DNA from: Patescibacteria group bacterium
Lineage (GTDB): Bacteria > Patescibacteriota > Patescibacteriia > Patescibacteriales > VMTK01
Length of the DNA: 6,360 bases
NCBI GenBank assembly: GCA_018896595.1
Contig: JAHIME010000066.1
Span: 1 to 6,360, forward strand
Direction of reading: 5' to 3'
The first letter of the stretch is position 1. Each line of letters begins with the position of its first letter. Position numbers and translations under genes: made by a program. Positions 1-5,022 of this stretch are shown here, piece by piece. The notes under the pieces were generated by a model. It did no database searches. It saw only the letters and a list, made by a program, of their open reading frames with translations, and was not told the origin of the DNA.

Positions 1-28
1 GGATAAAAATAGAAATTTTTTTATTTTC

Positions 29-57
29 AACAACCAGCTCAGGCTGGCTGTTTTTTT
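29..57 (+). terminator. Intrinsic terminator of a gene left of the window
   Basis: A stem CCAGC / GCTGG (34-38 with 43-47) closes a TCAG tetraloop. It extends outward through one A-C mismatch to positions 29-52 and is followed directly by seven T residues (51-57). The T run lies on the plus strand, so the terminator best serves a plus-strand gene ending left of the window. It touches the stop codon of the convergent surface-protein gene; in the minus direction the hairpin is not followed by a clean T run, so service to that gene is doubtful. Confidence 0.7.
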
Positions 58-1366
58 ATTCAAACTTCACCTTTCCCTTAATTTTCATCTGTCCGCCGTC
101 AAACCTGAATTTAGCAGGCGCGGCCGGCACTGTGTAAGTTACTTCAAGATAGGGATCTTTCGTTTCAGAAGTATCTTCAGACATAATAGCTTGAATTCTA
201 TTAGCTTGCGCTGCTGTTCCAACCTGAATATCTAAAATATCATGACCTTCTCTCAAGCCCAATAAAGTAGTTCCGGTTTTAGAAATCCAACCTATTCCTG
301 TAGCATTAAGGATCCAAGAATTATAAGCTGCAGTAGCTATATCCCCAAGATCAATCCGTGTCGCGCCTTCAATAGCGCTATGAACTGCTCCGCAATTATC
401 ATAATCAGCAAGCGCTAAAGTAGTTGGAGAGTTTTGGCTCGTTTGAACAACATTAAGCCAATCATTTCCGTCATTTTGAGTGTTAGTTTTAGCTACTACA
501 TATACTTTAAGCAATGCGGAAGTAATTGTGGCGTCATCGGCTATACCAGAAGTATCTATAGGGAAAAAACCGCGAGATATTGTATAATTTAGAACTCCGG
601 GCCAGTTACCCACACATCCGACATATACATTGGAAATGTTTTGATAAGCGGCTGTCCCAAGAGCTGCATTATGGGTAGTATCCCAAACTTGGCTTGAAGT
701 ATGCTCTATTGATCCATCACCCGCCCCGGCATAATAACTCCCGGTATCAGCCAAAGCATTCATATTAAAAAATGCTTTCAGCTTGGCTAAAAAATTTGGC
801 TTTGTTTGTCTGCTAAATTCTTCAGCCGTGGTCGTGGCGGTTTCAGTCTGATACCATTTATTTTCAGCCGCGTCTTTATAAAACGGCTCTCCGGCGTAAA
901 ATCTCCCAACCCAAACTTCTTTTTCACTATCACTTGCGGCAACGGCTCCATCGTCTTTCTCGCCGTCGGCTCCATAGTCCGAGCGAAGCGAGGCTGTGGA
1001 GCCTTCTTGCGTATCCGCATCTTGGCTCCACAGCCCTTCGGGACTATGGAGCCCTCTCTTTTTAAAAAACTGGGCGTTTTTAGTTCTTTTGCTTATATCT
1101 TCCTGAATCTCCTGATTGTCCGCCGTAATTGTCTTTGCCGGAACTTCCGTCTCTGACGCGTACAAATACTTTACAATATCATTGCCTTGCTCGTCTTTTA
1201 TTTTCTGGCTATGCAATATTTTCTCCGTTGGCGCTTTTACTTGCAAATACTCCGGCGCGGCTTCTTGCGGCTCATCCATCAAATCTTTAACATAGTTAAC
1301 AATGCCAGCCGCGATTAGCGCTATCACAGACAATATTATTATCGTTGGTTTGTATTTTTCAAACAT
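56..1366 (-). CDS. Membrane-anchored surface protein with DNRLRE-like domain
   Basis: A 436-residue protein of unproven function, probably displayed outside the cell. Residues 1-7 carry two lysines and precede a hydrophobic segment at about 8-25 with no obvious cleavage site, so I read it as a signal anchor. Residues 30-200 are hydrophilic and low in complexity, likely a stalk. From about 208 the protein resembles secreted beta-sandwich DNRLRE domains: repeated Tyr/Gly/Asp-rich strands, a central stretch around 260-292 ending in ALLKVYV, and a closing PYLEVTY motif at 405-411. Two cysteines (251 and 325) could form a disulfide. The tail after 412 is basic and strand-like (KIKGKVKF). Residues about 105-133 are encoded by a pair of palindromic repeats and look inserted. 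The ATG at 1366 is followed at once by the anchor; no Shine-Dalgarno motif precedes it. The family call rests on motif memory, not a search; phage- or pilus-related roles are not excluded. Confidence 0.6.
   Translation of the reverse strand: MFEKYKPTIIILSVIALIAAGIVNYVKDLMDEPQEAAPEYLQVKAPTEKILHSQKIKDEQGNDIVKYLYASETEVPAKTITADNQEIQEDISKRTKNAQFFKKRGLHSPEGLWSQDADTQEGSTASLRSDYGADGEKDDGAVAASDSEKEVWVGRFYAGEPFYKDAAENKWYQTETATTTAEEFSRQTKPNFLAKLKAFFNMNALADTGSYYAGAGDGSIEHTSSQVWDTTHNAALGTAAYQNISNVYVGCVGNWPGVLNYTISRGFFPIDTSGIADDATITSALLKVYVVAKTNTQNDGNDWLNVVQTSQNSPTTLALADYDNCGAVHSAIEGATRIDLGDIATAAYNSWILNATGIGWISKTGTTLLGLREGHDILDIQVGTAAQANRIQAIMSEDTSETKDPYLEVTYTVPAAPAKFRFDGGQMKIKGKVKFE
968..1003. repeat. Palindromic element A, inside the surface gene
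   Basis: The arms are GGCTCCATAGTCC (968-980) and GGCTGTGGAGCC (992-1003) around GAGCGAAGCGA. The arms pair over 12 bases with two G-T wobbles in plus-strand RNA. In the minus-strand mRNA those two positions become A-C mismatches. In the protein it encodes the STASLRSDYGA stretch at about residues 123-133 of the surface protein. It has the same two arms as element B, in opposite orientation. Confidence 0.75.
1024..1053. repeat. Palindromic element B, inverted copy of element A
   Basis: The arms are GGCTCCACAGCCC (1024-1036) and GGACTATGGAGCC (1041-1053) around TTCG. It is element A reversed: 13 bases of one arm and 12 of the other match exactly, and only the centre differs (TTCG region versus GAGCGAAGCGA). 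In the minus-strand mRNA the two imperfect positions become G-U pairs, giving a continuous 13-base-pair stem. It encodes GLHSPEGLWS at about residues 105-114. Elements A and B, separated by 20 bases, could also pair with each other to form a long hairpin or cruciform. Confidence 0.75.
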
Positions 1367-1388
1367 AATTTTAGAGCGTTGAAAGCAA

Positions 1389-1417
1389 ATAAAAAAACAC
1401 CGCTAAAAGCAGTGTTT
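1389..1417 (-). terminator. Terminator-like hairpin before the surface gene
   Basis: Read on the minus strand, AAACAC / GTGTTT (1395-1400 with 1412-1417) forms a stem that continues past one C-A mismatch into two further GC pairs around a five-base loop. It is followed by a run of seven T residues (1397-1391). It could end transcription of the upstream kinase/small-protein unit. However, it ends only about 23 bases before the ATG at 1366 and lies downstream of the best promoter for that gene, so it may act as an attenuator in the leader. Confidence 0.55.
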
Positions 1418-1456
1418 AAATGAAAAAATTATTAAAATAAAAAACTATCAATCGTC

Positions 1457-1516
1457 GTTTACTCTCCCCAGTGGAATAGTTGCTCCGCTTCGCTTCGCAA
1501 ATTCCACGGGGTAAAC
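1457..1516. repeat. Large palindromic element with GCGAAGCG core
   Basis: This is an intergenic stem-loop. GTGGAAT (1471-1477) pairs with ATTCCAC (1501-1507), CCCC (1466-1469) with GGGG (1508-1511) past a one-base bulge, and GTTTA (1457-1461) with TAAAC (1512-1516) past a CTCT bulge. Towards the loop, TTGC (1480-1483) pairs with GCAA (1497-1500). The loop carries AGCGAAGCG on the minus strand (1494-1486), the same nine bases found in the centre of element A (982-990). No T run follows on either side, so it is not an ordinary terminator. Confidence 0.7.
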
Positions 1517-1530
1517 TCTCTCTCTCTCTC
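1516..1530. repeat. CT/GA microsatellite
   Basis: Fifteen bases of uninterrupted CT dinucleotide repeat adjoin the right arm of the palindromic element. On the minus strand, where the surface-protein leader would be transcribed, it reads as a pure purine GA tract. Such tracts can change length by slippage. It is about 150 bases from the start codon, too far to serve as a ribosome binding site. Confidence 0.8.
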
Positions 1531-1594
1531 GTGCCATGCGAGTGGATTTAAGAAGAATTATATTGTTGCAAAATTCTTTAATCATCTTAATTTC

Positions 1595-1629
1595 ATTATA
1601 GCAAATTTTTAATCCCAAGTATTCGGGAT
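1595..1629 (-). promoter_or_regulatory. Extended -10 promoter with dyad, for the surface gene
   Basis: On the minus strand a perfect TATAAT (1600-1595) is preceded by TGC, giving the extended -10 form TGnTATAAT. No good -35 hexamer stands 17 bases upstream (AATACT at 1623-1618), which an extended -10 can tolerate. The dyad ATCCC / GGGAT (1612-1616 and 1625-1629) is centred on that -35 position, as an operator would be. The predicted start near 1588 gives a leader of about 220 bases containing the palindromic element, the GA tract and the terminator-like hairpin. The other sequence between 1530 and 1670 shows nothing I can identify. Confidence 0.5.
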
Positions 1630-1670
1630 AAGGGTTAGGTTAATAGATTTTTATTTTAACAATTACAAGA

Positions 1671-1826
1671 CTAACAGCCGCTTGCCGCTTCCGCTTTGCC
1701 AAACTTCCTATCGTATCTTTTAACTAGATCTAACTGGTCCTTATTCGCTTTACTAATCGCGCTTCTCATTATTCTTTCCTGCTCTTTTTCAGGCAAATCA
1801 AATAAATTTTTTTTGTTATTCTTCAT
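1671..1826 (-). CDS. 51-residue protein coupled to the zeta-like kinase
   Basis: This small open frame of 51 residues starts MKNNKKNLFDLPEKEQ and ends KAEAASGC at a TAG stop. I do not recognise the family with certainty. The ATG (1826-1824) shares two bases with the kinase TGA stop (1825-1823) in an ATGA overlap, the usual arrangement for translational coupling, and there is no Shine-Dalgarno motif of its own. The sequence is rich in Lys, Glu, Asp and Arg, with no membrane segment. A Leu-Pro near residue 11 could cap a helix from about 13, and a second amphipathic helix is plausible at 30-42 (DQLDLVKRYDRKF). Position beside a zeta-type toxin kinase suggests a partner or antitoxin. However, epsilon and PezA antitoxins are longer and encoded before their toxin, so this would be non-canonical. 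Coding is supported by the overlap and sensible composition, not by homology. Confidence 0.6.
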   Translation of the reverse strand: MKNNKKNLFDLPEKEQERIMRSAISKANKDQLDLVKRYDRKFGKAEAASGC

Positions 1827-2539
1827 ATTTTATCTTTTAATAGTTGATTTAACTTTTCTTCAGAATACTTGATTTTTAAGTGGCTGTCAATATCGTTTAC
1901 CTTTGGATAAAATTTTTCAATATTATTGCTGTAATTCTTAATAACCAAATATACCTTTACTTTATCTTTAAAAATAGATTTAATTTTTACTACATTTTTC
2001 TTGGCGTTAATAAACGATTCAATAAACACTCTTTTCGGCACTCTTCTGCCTTCTAATCTTTCACGCTTCTTGGTAAATTCCCAAGCAACCAATGGATCCT
2101 GATAAACATAATATATCCCCACTGACCTATCTCTGCTAAGCGACCTTTTGATATTTCTATTGGAAATTTCAAAGCTGGCAAAAGTGCCGTCAATCATAGC
2201 GTTTAATCTATTTTTTAAAACATAGTCATACAACTTATGCACGCCTATAGACGCGGCGGCTTGCACCACATCTGAATTAGCGCCGTTGTATTGCGGTATT
2301 ATTTCCCTTATTTCATCAGCGTCAATTCTTACTATTGGGTTTGCGGAATTTTTTGCTAATTCAATTAACGCCTTAGAATATTCTGTCTTGCCCGCGCCCG
2401 GAGAGCCGGCCATAAACAAGGAAATGGGTTTTTCATTCGGCTTGTAAATTTTATCGCTCGCGAATTTTTCAAACAGCAAACGCTTATTCTTTTTTATAAA
2501 TTCTTTGGCGCGCTCGCTATCTTTTAGTAGTTTGCTCAT
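1823..2539 (-). CDS. Zeta-toxin/PezT-like P-loop kinase
   Basis: A 238-residue cytoplasmic kinase of the zeta-toxin fold. Established members phosphorylate UDP-N-acetylglucosamine and so poison peptidoglycan synthesis; substrate use here is inferred. The Walker A motif GSPGAGKT is at 45-52 with Lys51. RIDADEIREIIP at 71-82 matches the acidic substrate-binding segment of the family (Asp73/Asp75). IDGTF at 116-120 corresponds to the strand with the conserved Thr. KKRERLEGRRVP at 157-168 matches the arginine-rich lid that contacts ATP phosphates. Length is near that of PezT (about 250). The C-terminal 50 residues are Lys-rich and less conserved. The ATG at 2539 lacks a Shine-Dalgarno motif. No antitoxin gene precedes it; instead a 51-residue gene overlaps its stop. 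Codons are visibly more A/T-ending than in the neighbouring housekeeping genes, which fits an acquired element. A housekeeping zeta-like kinase without toxin role is an alternative. Confidence 0.85.
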   Translation of the reverse strand: MSKLLKDSERAKEFIKKNKRLLFEKFASDKIYKPNEKPISLFMAGSPGAGKTEYSKALIELAKNSANPIVRIDADEIREIIPQYNGANSDVVQAAASIGVHKLYDYVLKNRLNAMIDGTFASFEISNRNIKRSLSRDRSVGIYYVYQDPLVAWEFTKKRERLEGRRVPKRVFIESFINAKKNVVKIKSIFKDKVKVYLVIKNYSNNIEKFYPKVNDIDSHLKIKYSEEKLNQLLKDKI

Positions 2540-2545
2540 GTAAAT

Positions 2546-2551
2546 ATAATA
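2546..2551 (-). promoter_or_regulatory. Possible -10 element of the zeta-like kinase
   Basis: On the minus strand, TATTAT ends six bases before the kinase ATG, five of six matching the consensus, which would again give a nearly leaderless transcript. An overlapping alternative TATGAT lies five bases further upstream. No convincing -35 hexamer accompanies either. The 83 bases between the two divergent starts are all that is available for both promoters. Confidence 0.35.
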
Positions 2552-2587
2552 TCATAAAATTTACAACCATAAAAGGCCATTTTCAGG

Positions 2588-2616
2588 TTTACATATTATA
2601 AATTTAGCTTTATAAT
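2588..2616 (+). promoter_or_regulatory. trpS promoter, leaderless spacing
   Basis: TTTACA (2588-2593) and TATAAT (2611-2616) are separated by exactly 17 bases, close to the ideal vegetative bacterial promoter. The usual start point, seven bases after the -10, is 2623, the A of the trpS ATG. The AGGA at 2617-2620 ends only two bases before the ATG, too close for normal Shine-Dalgarno pairing, and would not be in the transcript. Confidence 0.7.
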
Positions 2617-2622
2617 AGGAAT

Positions 2623-3615
2623 ATGATTAAAGAAAACAAGAAAACTGTTTTTTCCGGAGTCCAGCCCAGCGGGGATCTGCATTTAGGCAATTACCTCGGC
2701 GCGATTTTGCAATGGGCGGAAATGCAGGATAAATACAGCTGCATTTTTTGCGTGGTTGATTACCATGCCATTACTGTTAGGCAGGATCCGGCTGTTTTGC
2801 GGGACAGAATAATTGAAACCGCCAAGATGTATTTGGCCGCGGGCATCAATCCGGAAAAGTCGGTAATTTTTCAGCAGTCTGATGTAAGCGCGCACGCCGA
2901 GCTGGCATGGATTTTAAACTGCTCGGCCAGAATAGCCGATTTGAATAAAATGACCCAATTTAAAGAAAAGGCCGGCAAAAACCAAGAAACAGTAACCGTC
3001 GGGCTATATGACTATCCGGTTTTAATGGCGGCTGATATTTTGCTTTATAACACCGACGCGGTGCCGGTTGGCGAAGACCAAATTCAGCATGTTGAGCTTT
3101 GCCGCGATTTGGCGCAAAGATTTAACCGGCAATTCGGCGAAACATTCAAAATTCCCGAATTGGTTATCAAAGAAGAAGCGGCGCGCATCATGGGCTTGGA
3201 CGATCCGGCCAAAAAGATGAGCAAAAGCGCGGCCAGCCCGGCTAATTATATCGCTTTGGCCGACAAGCCGGAAGAAGCGGCTAAAAAAATCATCAAGGCG
3301 GTTACCGATTCGGGCAAAGAAATTATATTTAACAAAGACAATAAACCGGCGATTTCCAATCTTTTAACTATTTATTCTCTATTGTCGGATGAATCCATTA
3401 AAGATTTGGAAAAACGCTACAGAGGCCGTGGCTACGGGGAATTTAAGGAAGATTTGGCGGAAGTGGTAAAAGAATTTTTAACAGACTTTCAGGAGCGGCT
3501 TTATAAAATAAAAGACAGCGATGTAAAAGATATTCTGCGCGCCGGCGCGGAGAAAGTAAGGCCGATTGCCGAAGAGACTTTGAGCAGGGTTAAGGAGAGA
3601 GTGGGAATAAAATAA
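2623..3615 (+). CDS. trpS: Tryptophanyl-tRNA synthetase
   Basis: This class I aminoacyl-tRNA synthetase activates tryptophan with ATP and charges tRNA(Trp) in the cytoplasm. The 330 residues match the usual bacterial length (about 330), so it is full length. The HIGH-type signature is PSGDLHLGN at 15-23. The segment YPVLMAADILLYNTD at 131-145 contains Asp138, the equivalent of the residue that recognises the indole nitrogen in the Bacillus enzyme. GEDQ at 150-153 and KMSKS at 198-202 complete the active site. The residues after KMSKS are AAS rather than the common D-P-N. The C-terminal helical anticodon-binding part, including KYRGRGYGEFK-like sequence near 265-276, is intact. The ATG at 2623 is chosen because it aligns with the family start and with the promoter. 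The gene may be cotranscribed with the dehydrogenase downstream, 140 bases away, as no terminator hairpin with a T run is seen between them. Confidence 0.97.
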   Translation: MIKENKKTVFSGVQPSGDLHLGNYLGAILQWAEMQDKYSCIFCVVDYHAITVRQDPAVLRDRIIETAKMYLAAGINPEKSVIFQQSDVSAHAELAWILNCSARIADLNKMTQFKEKAGKNQETVTVGLYDYPVLMAADILLYNTDAVPVGEDQIQHVELCRDLAQRFNRQFGETFKIPELVIKEEAARIMGLDDPAKKMSKSAASPANYIALADKPEEAAKKIIKAVTDSGKEIIFNKDNKPAISNLLTIYSLLSDESIKDLEKRYRGRGYGEFKEDLAEVVKEFLTDFQERLYKIKDSDVKDILRAGAEKVRPIAEETLSRVKERVGIK

Positions 3616-3660
3616 TAAAATTAAAATGAAAAATGAAAATAATTTTCAATTTTCATTAAA

Positions 3661-3681
3661 TTTACAATTTACAATTTACAA
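3661..3681. repeat. Three tandem copies of TTTACAA
   Basis: Three perfect head-to-tail heptamers at 3661-3667, 3668-3674 and 3675-3681. Each creates a TACAAT, a -10-like hexamer, at seven-base spacing (3663, 3670, 3677). A promoter for the dehydrogenase here is possible but no matching -35 was found, so I do not call one. Confidence 0.85.
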
Positions 3682-3691
3682 TGGCTAAATT

Positions 3692-3747
3692 TTGAAAATT
3701 AAATCATTGAAAATTGATTGAAAATTAGAAATTGAAAATTGAAAATT
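3692..3747. repeat. Five copies of TTGAAAATT
   Basis: The nonamer occurs at 3692, 3707, 3718, 3732 and 3739, the last two overlapping by two bases, with irregular start-to-start steps of 15, 11, 14 and 7. The array ends eight bases before the dehydrogenase ATG and supplies no Shine-Dalgarno motif. It may be an AT-rich leader, a protein-binding array or neutral repeat expansion. Confidence 0.7.
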
Positions 3748-3755
3748 TTTAACTT

Positions 3756-4988
3756 ATGTCTAATCAATTTAAAGAAGCGCTGGCCCAGCTTAACAAGACA
3801 TGCGAAATCATGAATGTTGAGCATGATGAAGTGGAAATTTTAAAATCGCCGCAAAAGGTGATTGAGGTTTCCATACCGGTAAAAATGGACGGCGGCGATT
3901 TAAAAGTTTTCACCGGCTTTCGCGTGCAATACAATAACGCGCGCGGTCCTTTTAAAGGCGGCCTTCGCTATCATCCTCGGGTAAATTTGGACGAGGTGCA
4001 GGCGCTGGCATTCTGGATGACAATTAAATGCGCGGTCGCCGACATTCCTTACGGAGGATCAAAGGGCGGAATTACCGTTGACATAAAGCAGTTAAGCAAA
4101 GGCGAATTGGAAAGATTGACAAGAGGTTATGTCCGGGCGATTGCCGAATTCGTAGGCCCTTGTAAGGACATACCGGCGCCGGATGTTTACACTAATCCGC
4201 AGATTATGGCCTGGTTTATGGATGAATACAGCAGAATAAAAGGCCAAAACGAACCGGCGGTTGTTACGGGCAAGCCGGTGGAAATCGGCGGCTCTTTGGG
4301 CCGCGACACGGCCACGGCACAAGGCGGTTTTTATGTTTTGGAAAATATCCTGAAAAAATTAAAATTAAAGAATGATATTACAATCGCTATCCAGGGATTT
4401 GGCAATGCCGGAATGAATTTCGCCAAAATCGCTTTTGAGCATAACTATAAAGTCGCGGCGGTGTCCGATTCCAAAAGCGGAATTTACAATCCTGAAGGTT
4501 TGGATGTTAATAAAGTCATTGAGCATAAGAATTCAACCGGCTCGGTTATAAATTTTGCCGGAGCGCGAAATATTTCCAATGAAGAATTGCTGGAATTGCC
4601 GATGAAAGTTTTGGTACCGGCCGCTCTGGAAGCCGTCATCACCAAAGACAACGCGGACAAGATTAAAGCGAGCATTGTTTTGGAATTGGCAAACGGGCCG
4701 ACAACAATTGAAGCGAGCGAAAAGTTATACGAGAAAGCCGTTTTAGTCGTGCCTGACGTGCTTGCTAATTCGGGCGGAGTTATCGTGTCTTATTTTGAAT
4801 GGGTGCAGAATTTAAGGCATTATTATTGGGAGCTGGAAAAAGTCCAAGCGAATTTGGATAAGCAGATCAACAGGGCGACGGATTTGGTCTGGCGATACAT
4901 GAAAGATTATAATGTGGATATGCGCGCGGCCGCTTATATTATCGCGATTGAGAAAATAGTCAAGGCGCTAAAGATAAGAGGAGTATAA
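3756..4988 (+). CDS. gdhA: Glutamate dehydrogenase, Thermococcales-like hexameric type
   Basis: It interconverts glutamate with 2-oxoglutarate and ammonium using NAD(P). The 410 residues fit the small hexameric class. The N-terminal substrate domain shows PFKGGLRYHP at 65-74, Lys91 in TIKCAV, the catalytic Lys103 in PYGGSKGG and the catalytic Asp143 in PAPDVYT. The SLGRDTATAQGG segment at 180-191 leads into the Rossmann domain with QGFGNAG at 213-219 and a strand ending VSDSKSGIYNPEGL at 236-249. That last stretch, the ANGPTT segment and VSYFEWVQN near 350 are very close to what I recall of Pyrococcus/Thermococcus enzymes. Whether NAD or NADP is preferred cannot be read with confidence; Asp238 after the second strand is one feature to weigh. 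The ATG at 3756 has no Shine-Dalgarno motif, only an AT-rich lead. It may share a transcript with trpS. In a reduced genome the enzyme could support glutamate use or ammonium assimilation. Confidence 0.95.
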   Translation: MSNQFKEALAQLNKTCEIMNVEHDEVEILKSPQKVIEVSIPVKMDGGDLKVFTGFRVQYNNARGPFKGGLRYHPRVNLDEVQALAFWMTIKCAVADIPYGGSKGGITVDIKQLSKGELERLTRGYVRAIAEFVGPCKDIPAPDVYTNPQIMAWFMDEYSRIKGQNEPAVVTGKPVEIGGSLGRDTATAQGGFYVLENILKKLKLKNDITIAIQGFGNAGMNFAKIAFEHNYKVAAVSDSKSGIYNPEGLDVNKVIEHKNSTGSVINFAGARNISNEELLELPMKVLVPAALEAVITKDNADKIKASIVLELANGPTTIEASEKLYEKAVLVVPDVLANSGGVIVSYFEWVQNLRHYYWELEKVQANLDKQINRATDLVWRYMKDYNVDMRAAAYIIAIEKIVKALKIRGV

Positions 4989-4993
4989 AAAAA

Positions 4994-5014
4994 TTTCTAA
5001 TTTCTAATTTCTAA
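4994..5014. repeat. Three tandem copies of TTTCTAA
   Basis: Perfect head-to-tail heptamers at 4994, 5001 and 5008 fill most of the 34-base gap between the convergent dehydrogenase and mutase genes. The unit has the same length, copy number and TTTNNAA frame as the TTTACAA array at 3661. No terminator hairpin is visible in this gap for either gene. Confidence 0.85.
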
Positions 5015-5022
5015 AAACGAAT

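Larger units (their letters stand above)
3641..3747. repeat. 15-bp inverted repeat flanking the AT-rich intergenic block
   Basis: AATTTTCAATTTTCA at 3641-3655 is perfectly complementary to TGAAAATTGAAAATT at 3733-3747, with 77 bases between. If folded, the stem would bring the end of trpS next to the dehydrogenase start. All pairs but two are A-T, so its stability is modest. The block also contains two tandem-type repeats listed separately. Confidence 0.6.

Noticed and set aside
806..1156. Plus-strand open frame of 116 codons opposite the surface gene, and a 77-codon minus frame at 787-1020
   Set aside because: Both are shadows of the surface-protein frame; their length comes partly from the palindromic repeats, and neither has sensible protein composition or a start context.
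968..1516. CRISPR array from the repeated palindromes
   Set aside because: Only three elements, in mixed orientation, with unequal spacing and one set inside a coding gene; no spacer-like regularity.
1530..1670. tRNA or other structured RNA gene in the gene-free stretch
   Set aside because: I found no cloverleaf arms, T-loop signature or CCA end, and the visible dyads are explained by promoter and palindrome elements.
1823..1825. UGA as a sense codon, as in Gracilibacteria and SR1
   Set aside because: Reading through would add only a short unrelated tail to the kinase, the family ends naturally here, and no other gene in the window has an in-frame TGA.
2617..2620. AGGA as ribosome binding site of trpS
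   Set aside because: Only two bases separate it from the ATG, and the promoter position implies it is not transcribed.
2683..2895. Open frames opposite trpS, gdh (4092-4322, 4484-4675) and the mutase (5591-5908, 5933-6118)
   Set aside because: They lie entirely within well-identified genes on the other strand and show no domain features.
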